Shown here: piece by piece, positions 8,677-17,566 of the stretch
Layout: the number at the start of each line of letters is the position of its first letter
Numbering within the stretch: the first letter of the stretch is position 1
Assembly (NCBI GenBank): GCA_963834855.1
Contig: CAWIDH010000004.1
Coordinates: forward strand, 1 to 64,000
Source: DATJKD01 sp963834855
Lineage (GTDB): Bacteria; Pseudomonadota; Gammaproteobacteria; Steroidobacterales; Steroidobacteraceae
DNA length: 64,000 bases
Reading direction: 5' to 3'
Position numbers and translations under genes: made by a program
Notes under the pieces: generated by a model
What the model saw: the letters and a program-made list of their open reading frames with translations, nothing else
Told to the model about the DNA's origin: nothing
Databases searched by the model: none

Positions 8677-9681
8677 ATGCAGTCATCCGTGACCGAATTT
8701 CTGAAGCCGCGCGTCGTCAAGGTGACGCCGACCTCCCCGCGCCATGCGCGCGTCGTGATCGAGCCGTTCGAACGCGGGTTCGGACACACGCTCGGCAACG
8801 CGCTGCGTCGCGTGCTCCTTTCCTCGATGCCCGGCAGCGCGATCACCGAGGCCGAGATCGAGGGTGTGCTCCACGAGTACACCAGCATCGAGGGCGTGCA
8901 GGAGGACGTCGTCGACATCCTGCTCAACCTCAAGCAGGTGGCGACGCGCATGAACGTGCGCGAGCAGTCGGAGCTGCGACTCTCGAAGAAAGGCCCGGGT
9001 CCGGTCCGCGCCGGCGACATCCAGGGCGACCACGACGTCGAGATCCTGAACCCCGAGCTCGTGATCGCGAACCTCACCAAGGCGGGCGAGCTCACCATGA
9101 CGCTCAAGATCGAGCGCGGCCGCGGCTACCGCCCGGCGGTGCAGCGCGTCGCCTTCGAGGAGGCGAGCCGGCCGATCGGCCGGCTGCTGCTCGACGCGTC
9201 CTTCAGCCCGATCCGCAAGGTGACCTACACGGTCGAGGCCGCGCGCGTCGAGCAGCGTACCGACCTCGACAAGCTGATCATCGACATCGAGACCAACGGC
9301 ACGATCGACGCGGAAGAGGCCATCCGCCGTGCAGGCTCGATCCTCAAGGACCAGCTCTCGGTGTTCGTCGACCTGCAGGGGCAGGACGAGGACCGCGTGA
9401 AGCCCTCCGAGCATCACTTCGAGCCGCTGCTGCTGCGCCCGGTGGACGAGCTCGAGCTCACGGTCCGCAGCGCGAACTGCCTCAAGGCCGAGAACATCCA
9501 CTACATCGGCGACCTCGTGCAGAAGACCGAGGTCGAGCTGCTGCGCACGCCGAACCTCGGCAAGAAGTCGCTCACCGAGATCAAGGAGGTCCTGGAAAGC
9601 CACGGCCTCACCCTCGGCGTGCGACTCGACAACTGGCCGCCCGCAGGCTTGAAGCGCGACGAGGACCGGGACATCGTCTGA
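8677..9681 (+). CDS. rpoA: DNA-directed RNA polymerase subunit alpha
   Basis: RNA polymerase alpha subunit, 334 residues. The N-terminal dimerisation domain is present (VVIEPFERGFGHTLGNALRR, then SSMPGSAITEAEIEGVLHEY), followed by a linker and the C-terminal domain that binds UP elements and activators (ELTVRSANCLKAENIHYIGD, LLRTPNLGKKSLTEIKEVL). It lies between rpsD and rplQ in the usual alpha operon order. Confidence 0.98.
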   Translation: MQSSVTEFLKPRVVKVTPTSPRHARVVIEPFERGFGHTLGNALRRVLLSSMPGSAITEAEIEGVLHEYTSIEGVQEDVVDILLNLKQVATRMNVREQSELRLSKKGPGPVRAGDIQGDHDVEILNPELVIANLTKAGELTMTLKIERGRGYRPAVQRVAFEEASRPIGRLLLDASFSPIRKVTYTVEAARVEQRTDLDKLIIDIETNGTIDAEEAIRRAGSILKDQLSVFVDLQGQDEDRVKPSEHHFEPLLLRPVDELELTVRSANCLKAENIHYIGDLVQKTEVELLRTPNLGKKSLTEIKEVLESHGLTLGVRLDNWPPAGLKRDEDRDIV

Positions 9682-9708
9682 GCCCGCTGCGGACACTGGT
9701 AGAAGAAC

Positions 9709-10239
9709 ATGAGACACGGACTGACCGGGCGGCAGTTGAGCCGCAACACCCCGCACCGCTGGGCGATGCTGCGCAACATGGCCGGCTCGCTGCTGCGCCA
9801 TGAGGCGATCCGCACGACGGTGCCGAAGGCCAAGGAGCTGCGCCGTTACGTCGAGCCGTTGATCACGCTCGGCAAGAGCGACAGCATCGCCAACCGCCGT
9901 CGTGCATTTGCGCGGCTGCGTGACAAGGCGATGGTCGAGAAGCTCTTTGGCGACCTGGGGCCGCGCTACAAGACGCGCCCGGGCGGCTACACGCGCATCC
10001 TGCACATGGCGAACCGGCCGGGCGATTCTGCGCCCATGGCGCTGATGGCGCTGGTCGAGTCCGCCGCGCAGGCGGAGGCGGCCACGCCGGACGAAGGGAC
10101 GAAGAAGACTCGCGCACGGAAGAAGAAAGCCGCGCCGGCCGAGAAGGCGGCACCGAAAAAGGCTGCGAAGAAGGCGGCTGCGGAGCCGGCCGAGAAGAAG
10201 CCGCGCACGACGCGCAAGAAGAAGGCCGCTACCGCCTGA
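9709..10239 (+). CDS. rplQ: 50S ribosomal protein L17 with Lys/Ala-rich tail
   Basis: Large-subunit protein L17. Residues 1-118 match the family (MRHGLTGRQLSRNTPHRWAM, then GGYTRILHMANRPGDSAPMA). The protein continues to 176 residues, about 50 longer than usual, with a low-complexity basic tail of KK, AA and EK runs (e.g. KKTRARKKKAAPAEKAAPKK) resembling histone H1-like tails. Last gene of the alpha operon; it converges on the TPR cluster with a 50-base gap. Confidence 0.95.
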   Translation: MRHGLTGRQLSRNTPHRWAMLRNMAGSLLRHEAIRTTVPKAKELRRYVEPLITLGKSDSIANRRRAFARLRDKAMVEKLFGDLGPRYKTRPGGYTRILHMANRPGDSAPMALMALVESAAQAEAATPDEGTKKTRARKKKAAPAEKAAPKKAAKKAAAEPAEKKPRTTRKKKAATA

Positions 10240-10289
10240 CGCCTGCAGCGATGCGCAGTTCGCGCGGATTGCCCGGCCGCCGCTCCAAC

Positions 10290-12497
10290 TCACCGCGTAG
10301 GGCCGTCAGGCGCGGCATCCAACGCCGCGACTTGGGCACGCATGGCCGCCTGCCGCTTCTCCAGCTCGTCGACGAGCTGTGCATAGCCCGGTTCGCCTTC
10401 CAGGCTCTTGAACCACGGCAGCTGCGGATGCAGCCGCGGCTGGTACCGGCGCCTGCGTCATCGCCGCCTGCAGGTGGCGAACCGCTTTCGCGCGCTGCCC
10501 GGCGGCGAGCGCAATCTCGGCCAGCAAGACGTTCTGCGTGGCATCCGGTGTGTCGCGCGCCGAGTTCCTTGCGCACCTTCTCCTGGAAGCGCGACACCAT
10601 CGCCTGCGCCTCGTGCTCGCGGCCCTCGGCCTGGTAGATGCGCACGACCGCAGGCAGCGCACCCATGCCGAGCGAGGTGCCCAGGAATCCGCCGTTCGGC
10701 ACCGTCTCAAACTCGCCCGCCTTCGCGAGTGCAGCGGCAGCGTCCTCGAAGCGCCCCTGCACCGCATACCAGTACGCATCGACGACATACCGGTAGTGGG
10801 CACGCACCTGCGATCGCTCCGGAATCGCGAGCGCCTCATCGACGCGCTTGAAATCGCCCTTGAGCCCGGCTGCCATGATTTCAAGGGGCGCGGTCTCGAT
10901 GGCCTGCGCGCCTGCGGCTTTGAGCGTGTCGATCCGGGCCAGGCTTTCGTCACAGTCGCCCATCTCGATCAGCGGTCCCAGAGAAGCGCGCAGGGCCGTT
11001 GCCCGATCCGCGCCGGCGCGTTCGAGCTCATGGCTCAATCGGTAGGCCTCGTAGGGATGCCCGGCTTGCGTCTCTATGGCCAGTGACGAGCGTTTCGAGA
11101 CCGTCGGCGTCGCCCGCGAAGATCTTTATCGCCGTCTCGAACTGCTTCAGGTAGGCCGCCGCGCCTTCCGTTTCAAAGACGCGCCCCAGCTTGTTCGTCC
11201 AGGCGATGGCGGAGCGTGGATCGAGTAGGAGGATCCGCTCGCCCAGCGCCACTGCGTCGGCCTCGCGGCCGGGCTGCATGGCGAGCAGCACCGTATAGTC
11301 GTGGGTCACGATGGCATTGTTCGGGTTGAGCTCCAGCGCGCGCTTGTATTCGTCCTCTGCGCCGGGTCGCTCCGCGAATCTCAGCACATTGCCGAGCGCG
11401 CCATGCGCATCCGACAGCGAGGCATCGAGCGCCAGCGCCTTGTACGCTGCCTGCTCGGCGCGCGCCAGCGAATCGGCGCGCTCGCCCCCGGAATAGCTCG
11501 ACCACAACAGCAGGGAATTCGCCAGCGCCGCGTGCGCCTGCGCGTAGGACGGGTCGAGCGCCACGGCCTGCTCGAGCTGAGCCACGGACTCCGCGAGCCG
11601 GGCAGCCGATCGGGAACGCTGGGCAGCGAGTCCCAGCAGGTAGTGATCATGCGCGTCGAGATTCGTCGTCGGCGGGGGAGCAGCAACGGTATCCCCGCGC
11701 GCAGCCGGGACGATGGCGTCTATCACGGCCGCCGCCAGCTCCGCTTGTACGGCGAAAATGTCCGTTACCTCGCGATCGAAACTGCCCGACCAGAGCTGGA
11801 AGCCCGTCGTGCCGTCGATGAGCTTGGCATTGACCTTCAGCTTCCGCCCGTCGCGCCGCACACTGCCTTGCAGCACGGTGGTCACACCGAGCTGCCCGGC
11901 AATGGTTCGGGCGTCCTGGTTCTTGCCCTTGAACGAGAACGACGAAGAACTGGCAATCACCCTCAGGCCGGGCACGCGCCCGAGCCGGTCGAGCACCTCC
12001 ACGGCGAGGCCGTCGGAGAAGTACGCCTGCTCCGGGTTACCGCTCAGGTTCTCGAAAGGCAGGACAGCGATCGCCGGGCTCGCTGGCGGCTTTGGTTTAC
12101 CGATGTCGGACTGCCGCACGAGCAGCACCGCGACGGTGATGAGCAGCACGCCGATGATCGCGAGGTCTGCAAAACGGCGCTTGCCGTGCACGCTCGGCCG
12201 CACGGCGTCTTCGGCCGCCGTATCGCGCTGCACGCCGTGGTCGCCGATTTCGTAGAACCACGCGAGCGCCACGGCGACTGGGAAACCCAGGACGGCGGCG
12301 ACGATAAGCGAAGTCATGACCCACTTCGGCACACCGAGCGGGTCAAAGGTGACGTCGGCGATCTGCAGCAGGAGCCACGCGATGACGGCGTAGCTGCCCG
12401 CGACGCGCAGCACCCCGCGGCGCCGCGCGCGGGTCAGGATCCCGCCTCGAGCCGGGGTGGGAACTGCGGCTGGCAGCTCGATCTGACTGTCGCTCAT
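10290..12497 (-). pseudogene. TPR protein with TM anchor and TolB/FlgO-like domain, copy C (frameshifted)
   Basis: Third paralogue of the tandem cluster. The ATG at 12495-12497 reads MSDSQIELPAAVPTPARGG, then a membrane anchor (VLRVAGSYAVIAWLLLQIAD), a second hydrophobic segment, the TolB-N/FlgO-like domain (IAVLPFENLSGNPEQAYFSD) and TPRs. The frame is intact for about 470 residues, then breaks at about 11080, 10555 and 10445. The true C-terminus (PWFKSLEGEPGYAQLVDELE) ends at the TGA at 10290-10292, giving a total near 735 residues like intact copy B. It overlaps the stop of copy A by ATGA. The function is unknown; such proteins are often annotated near CadC or adenylate cyclase-like regulators, but no DNA-binding or cyclase domain is visible. 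Confidence 0.75.
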
Positions 12498-14742
12498 GGG
12501 ACGGCTGACTCCGGCGGCCAGGCGAGGCCGTGGCGGCGGAAGGTCTCGGGCAGCCGGGCACGTATTTCCGCCTGTCGTTCGCGCAGGCGTTCCATCTGCG
12601 CCTTGAAGCGCGGATCGCGGCTCAACTCCGTGAACGAGGGTCGGTTTCCAGGCTGCCGGCGGAGAGCGGCCGATCCGTGTGCGAATCCAGTGCGTCGATT
12701 GCGAGGGCGAGTTGCTCGAGCGACTCGTCGGTTCGGCCCGCCCAGCGCATAGACCTTGGCGGCGGCCAGGCGGAAGATGGAGGCGCGCGCCCCGTGCCTG
12801 AGCAGGGTCTCGGCGAACTCGGTGGCTTGCGGTCAGCAGGCGCGCCGCCTCCTCGGCTGCGCCTTGCATTGCTGCAGCAGGGCAGCCAGCTGCATGACGT
12901 CGTGCAGGACGATCGGCTTGAAACTCTGGTCGGATTCCAGGACCTCCGCCATCCCGGCTTGCCGATGGATCTGCGATGGCATCGCTCGTGAACCCGGCAC
13001 GCGCCAGCACGTCGGCGCTGCTCCCAATCCGGCGGCGACAGTGGCTCGCGCCAGCGATCCGTCTGCCAGTCGCCGCAGCGCCGGGACGTCGCCGCGCAGC
13101 CGCATCGCAGCGAGGGCCGCTCGCCCGTCGCGGCTGCCGCCCGTTCATAGAGACGCAAAGCCTGTGCATCGTCGCCCAGCGCCTCGAAGGCCGCGCCCGC
13201 CATATAGTCGAATTCCGCCGCGAGCACGGCATTGCCCTTGAACTTCGCGCGCGCCTGCGTGGCGCAGGCCAGCGCTTCGTCAGGCTGACCGAGGAACGAC
13301 CTCGACTCGCAGCTGATGTATGCCGCGCTGGGGGTGGTCCGGGAACAGGCTCAGCATGCGATCGACGATGGCGCGCAGCTCCTGGCCGCGGCCCAGGACC
13401 CAGGCGCTGGTGACCGCGGATCCGTGAATGGGCGAGATCCATCGGATCGAGATCGAGCGCCCGCATCGCCAGTCGATGCCGCTCGTCGAACCGGCCGCGC
13501 GCGAGCGCCGACATACCCCAGCAACAGCGTTGCACGGGCATGGCTGGGATCGAGCTCGACGGCGCGCCGGAAGGCCGTCCTCGTCGCCCGGCCGAACCGT
13601 GTAGCGCAGCAGCCGGCCCTTGACGAAGTACGCCTCGGCGTTCTTAGGATCGAGCTCGAGCGCTCGCTCGATGTCCGGCAGCACCGCGCGGTCGAACGCG
13701 GCGGCCTGCTCGGCGTCGCCGGCCTCATCGATGCGTTCCAACGCCTGGTTCAGGAGCGCCTGGGCGAGGCTCGCATGCGCCTGTGCGAATTTCGGGTCGG
13801 TGGCGATCGCTGAGCGGAACAGATCGATGGCCTGCGCGAGGCGGTAATTCTTCCGCCGCTGTCGCCGGACGGGCCCAGATCGTCCGCCTCGCGCAGCTTC
13901 TGACGGCCGAGCAGGTAGAGATCGTAGGCCACCGGGTCTTCGGTCGGCGGGGCCGGCGCGGCCTGGCCGGACGCCGCGAATCGCGGCAGCACCGCGGCGA
14001 CGACGGCGTTCGCGATCTCGCGCTGCACCGCGAGCAGGTCCTTGTCGGGGCGGTCGTAGCGCTCGGCCCACATGACCTTGCCGTCGCGCCCGTCGATGAG
14101 CTGCACCGAGACCTGCAGGCGTCCGCCGCCGCGGCCGACCGTGCCCTCGAGCAGCGCGGCGACGGCGAGCTTGCCGGCGATGGTAACGGCATCGAGCGAC
14201 TGATCCTGGAACGCGATCGAGGAGGAGCGCGCAGTCACTCGCAGGCTCTGCATGCGCGAGAACTGGTTGCGCAGCTCGTCGCTCAAGCCCTCGCTGACGT
14301 GCTGGTCGCCATACGCGCCGGTGTTCGCGAACGGCAGCACCGCCAGGCTCGAGGACTCGACGCCGCGGCGCGGACGCGCCGATTCGCCCAGCCAGCCCGC
14401 GTCACGGACCAGGAAGAATCCCACGATCGCACCGAGCACGCTGATGAGCGCGATGTCGACGTGGCGGCGCCAGCCGTGCACGACCGGCCGCGGCGCACCG
14501 TCCGCTGCCACGTCACGCGTGACCGCGCCGTCGCCGAGTTCGAGGAACCAGGCGAACGCGATCGCGATCGGGAAGCCGAGGAGCGCCACGACGAGCGGGG
14601 CGCGTTGCACCCACGCCGGAAGGTTCCAGGGCTCGAGCACGACATCGGCGATCTGCAGCGCGAGCCACGCGATGACGGCGTAACTTGCAGCGACCCGCAG
14701 GACCCCGCGCTCGCGCAAGCGCGCGATCAGGCCGGGTCGCAT
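12494..14742 (-). pseudogene. TPR protein with TM anchor and TolB/FlgO-like domain, copy A (heavily frameshifted)
   Basis: Second paralogue, close to copy B at the DNA level. MRPGLIARLRERGVLRVAAS starts at 14742; the first ~290 residues are clean and contain the anchor and VESSSLAVLPFANTGAYGDQ domain. After that the frame shifts repeatedly, at about 13855, 13577, 13515, 13427, 13333 and 13115 and several more times below 13110. When all frames are pooled, nearly the whole of copy B is recovered, ending ARLPETFRRHGLAWPPESAVP at the TGA at 12494-12496. At least one break (13333) is at a GGGGG run. Either the gene is decayed, or residual homopolymer errors remain because A, B and C are too similar to polish. 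Confidence 0.75.
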
Positions 14743-14757
14743 CTAGAGGGCTGTCCG

Positions 14758-14777
14758 ATCGGCACGCGCGGACTATA
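14758..14777 (-). promoter_or_regulatory. Shared upstream element of TPR copy A
   Basis: The plus-strand sequence ATCGGCACGCGCGGACTATA is identical here and at 17012-17031, in both cases just upstream of a TPR paralogue start. Read on the minus strand it begins with TATAGT, a plausible -10 hexamer. No good -35 was found, so it may be a promoter core or an operator duplicated together with the gene. Confidence 0.4.
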
Positions 14778-14797
14778 GACGAGGGGGCCTGCTCTTT

Positions 14798-16996
14798 TCA
14801 TTCCGGCGGCCATGCAAGGCCGTGCCGTCGAAACGTCTCCGGTAGCCGTGCACGGATCTGCGCCTGCCGATCGCGAAGGCGCTTCATCTGCGCCTTGAAG
14901 CGCGGATCGCGGCTCAGCTCGGCAAATGCAGGATCGGTTTCGGTGTAGGTCGCCGAGAACGGCGAATCCATCGCGTCCACCGCGAGCGCCAATTGCTCGA
15001 GCCCCTCATCGGTTCGGCCCGCCAAGGCGTATAGCTTGGCAGCGCCCAGGCGCACGCCACTGCTTCGGGCTCCGTGCCGGCGCTGGGTCTCCGAGAACTC
15101 CGTGGCCTGCGCGAGAAGGCGTTGCGCGTCCTCGGACTGGCCCTGCATCTGCAGCAGGGCGACCAGCTGTATGACACCGTGCATGACGAACGGCTTGAAA
15201 CTCAGGTCGGACTCCAGGATTTCGGCGATGCCGGCTGCCCGGTGGATCTGGATGGCTTCGTCCGTCAGTCCCGCGCGCGCAAGCAGATCGGCGATCTCCC
15301 AGTCAAAGGGGGTCAGTCGCCGGCCGAGCGTGTCCGCGGCCAGTCGCCGCAGTGCCGCGTCGTCGCGGCGCAACCTCAGCACTTCGCGCGTCTGCCCCGC
15401 CCGCTCGTAATGGCGTAGCGCCTGCGCATCGTCGCCCAGCGCCTCCCATGCCGAGCCGTCCAAGGAGTCCAGTTCCTTGCCGAACTCGACCTTCCCGGGA
15501 AATCTCGCCCGCGCCTGTGTCGTGCAGGCCAAAATTTCGTCCGGCGCACCGAGGTACGACCAGGAATCGCAAGCCAACCGGGCCGCGGCCGGGTCATCCG
15601 GGAACAGGCTCAGCATGCGATCGACGATCGCCCGCAGCTCATCCCCGCGGCCGAGGATCCAGGCACTGATGACCGCCAACTCGTGATTCGTGCGGTCCAT
15701 CGGATCGAGATCGCGGGCCCGCATCACGAGTCGATGACGCTCATCGACCCGCCCGTGCGCGATCGCCGACTGCCCCAACAACAGGGTCGCACGCGCGTGG
15801 CTGGGATCGAGCTCGACGGCGCGACGGAAAGCCTCCTCTGCGCCGGGTCGAAACGTGTACTTCAACAGCCGGCCCTTGGCGACATACGCCTCGGCGTTCC
15901 TCGGATCGAGCTTGAGTGCTTGATCGATGTCAGGCATCACCTCGCGGTCGAACGCGGCGGCCTGCTCGGCGTTGCTCGCCTCGTTGATCCTGTCCATCGC
16001 CTGGTTCAGGAGTGCCTGGGCGACGCTCGCGTGCGCCTGTGCAAATTTCGGGTCTGCGGCGATCGCGGATCGGAACAGATCCGCGGCCTGAGCCAAGGCG
16101 GTCATCGAACCAGCGGCGTCCGTGTAGCCGAGGTCCTCCGCCTCGCGCATCTTCTGCGCACCGAGCAGGTAGAGGTCGTAGGCGACCGGGTCGTCGGTCG
16201 GCGGAGCCGGCGCGACCTGACCGGAGGCTGCGAACCGCGGCAACACCGCGGTGACGACGGTGTTCGCGATCTCGCGCTGCACCGCGAGCAGGTCCTTGTC
16301 GGGGCGGTCGTAGCGCTCGGCCCACATCACCTTGCCGTCGCGGCCGTCAATGAGCTGCACGGACACCTGCAGGCGCCCGCCGCCGCGGCCGACCGTGCCT
16401 TCGAGCAGGGCGGCGACGGCGAGCTTCCCGGCGATGGTCACGGCATCGAGCGACTGTCCCTGGAAGGCGACCGAGGAGGAGCGCGCGGTGACCCGCAGGC
16501 TCTGCATGCGCGAGAACTGGTTGCGAAGCTCGTCACTCAAGCCGTCGCTGACATGCTGTTCGCCGTAGGCCCCGGTGTTCGCGAACGGCAGCACCGCCAG
16601 GCTCGAGGACTCGACGCCGCGGCGCGGACGCGCGGATTCGCCGAGCCACCCGGCGTCGCGCATGACGAAGAACCCGACGATCGCACCGAGTACGCTGATG
16701 ACCGCGATGTCGACGTGGCGGCGCCAGCCGTGCGCGACTGGCCGCGCCACACCGTCCGCAGCCACATCGCGCGTGACGGCGCCGTCGCCGAGCTCGAGGA
16801 ACCAGGCGAGCGCGATCGCGATCGGGAAGCCAAGGAGCGCCACGACGAGCGGGGCGCGGCGCACCCAGGGGGCCAGGTCCCACGGCTCGAGCGCGACGTC
16901 GGCAATCTGCAGCGCGAGCCACGCGATCACCGCGTAACTGGCGGCGACCCGCAACACCCCGCGCTCGCGCAATCGCGCGATCAGGCCGGATCGCAT
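14798..16996 (-). CDS. Membrane-anchored TPR protein with TolB/FlgO-like domain, copy B (intact)
   Basis: Intact 732-residue member of the cluster. In order: a short basic N-terminus (MRSGLIARLRERG), a first membrane segment (VLRVAASYAVIAWLALQIAD, ~15-34), a second hydrophobic stretch (LVVALLGFPIAIALAWFLEL), a third at ~95-110, then a TolB-N/FlgO-like domain (SSLAVLPFANTGAYGEQHVS to KDLLAVQREIA, ~130-250), and TPR helices to the C-terminus (e.g. NAEAYVAKGRLLKYTFRPGA). The topology suggests a cytoplasmic N-terminus and a periplasmic TPR body. No enzymatic motif was recognised. A sensory or scaffold role is inference. It is transcribed before copies A and C, probably from the element at 17012-17031. 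Confidence 0.85.
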   Translation of the reverse strand: MRSGLIARLRERGVLRVAASYAVIAWLALQIADVALEPWDLAPWVRRAPLVVALLGFPIAIALAWFLELGDGAVTRDVAADGVARPVAHGWRRHVDIAVISVLGAIVGFFVMRDAGWLGESARPRRGVESSSLAVLPFANTGAYGEQHVSDGLSDELRNQFSRMQSLRVTARSSSVAFQGQSLDAVTIAGKLAVAALLEGTVGRGGGRLQVSVQLIDGRDGKVMWAERYDRPDKDLLAVQREIANTVVTAVLPRFAASGQVAPAPPTDDPVAYDLYLLGAQKMREAEDLGYTDAAGSMTALAQAADLFRSAIAADPKFAQAHASVAQALLNQAMDRINEASNAEQAAAFDREVMPDIDQALKLDPRNAEAYVAKGRLLKYTFRPGAEEAFRRAVELDPSHARATLLLGQSAIAHGRVDERHRLVMRARDLDPMDRTNHELAVISAWILGRGDELRAIVDRMLSLFPDDPAAARLACDSWSYLGAPDEILACTTQARARFPGKVEFGKELDSLDGSAWEALGDDAQALRHYERAGQTREVLRLRRDDAALRRLAADTLGRRLTPFDWEIADLLARAGLTDEAIQIHRAAGIAEILESDLSFKPFVMHGVIQLVALLQMQGQSEDAQRLLAQATEFSETQRRHGARSSGVRLGAAKLYALAGRTDEGLEQLALAVDAMDSPFSATYTETDPAFAELSRDPRFKAQMKRLRDRQAQIRARLPETFRRHGLAWPPE

Positions 16997-17011
16997 GCCC
17001 GGTAATGTTCC

Positions 17012-17031
17012 ATCGGCACGCGCGGACTATA
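17012..17031 (-). promoter_or_regulatory. Shared upstream element of TPR copy B
   Basis: Same 20-base sequence as at 14758-14777, 16 bases upstream of the copy B start, containing TATAGT on the minus strand. Its identity at both sites, while the flanks differ, suggests that it was duplicated with the gene or kept by selection. Confidence 0.4.
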
Positions 17032-17175
17032 AACGGCGCATGACACACAAGGCCAGTTGGACCGCTCGTAATGCTGCACGCAGGCGCCGCACGCGGCCCG
17101 CGCCGGCCTTCTCTTTCGGACGGCGAGTCCGTATCGTCGGTGCGTCTGTATCACGCCAGCAAGGGAGGCAGAGCC

Positions 17176-17562
17176 ATGAGCCTGGTGTCCGAGTTCAAGC
17201 AATTCGCCATGAAGGGCAACGTCGTCGACATGGCGGTCGGCATCATCATCGGTGCGGCATTCGGCAAGATCGTGAGCTCGTTCGTCAACGACCTCGTGAT
17301 GCCCGTGATCGGAATGGCCGTCGGCGGCGTCAATTTCACGGACCTGTCCGTGTCACTGGGAACCAATCCGGCCGGCGAGCCTGTGCTCCTCAAGTACGGC
17401 GTGTTTCTGCAGACGCTTTTCGACTTCCTGATCATCGCGTTCGCGATCTTCATGGCTATCAAGGCCATCAACAAGCTCAGGGAGGCACCAGCGGCTCCCG
17501 CGCCACCGGCGGACGTGGCTCTGCTCACCGAGATCCGCGACCTGCTGAAAAAGCAGTCCTGA
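17176..17562 (+). CDS. mscL: Large-conductance mechanosensitive channel MscL
   Basis: Pentameric inner-membrane emergency channel opening under hypo-osmotic stress. The 128-residue product starts MSLVSEFKQFAMKGNVVDMA; TM1 (AVGIIIGAAFGKIVSSFVND) carries the pore-lining Gly/Ala pattern, TM2 is FLQTLFDFLIIAFAIFMAIK, and the C-terminal bundle ends LLTEIRDLLKKQS. AAGGGAGGC before the ATG is the ribosome binding site. It is a single gene convergent with pepQ (four-base gap). Confidence 0.97.
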   Translation: MSLVSEFKQFAMKGNVVDMAVGIIIGAAFGKIVSSFVNDLVMPVIGMAVGGVNFTDLSVSLGTNPAGEPVLLKYGVFLQTLFDFLIIAFAIFMAIKAINKLREAPAAPAPPADVALLTEIRDLLKKQS

Positions 17563-17566
17563 CAGC

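Noticed and set aside
15683..17005. A 440-codon frame antisense to TPR copy B
   Set aside because: It mirrors the TPR gene, shows no domain, and the sense strand is clearly coding.
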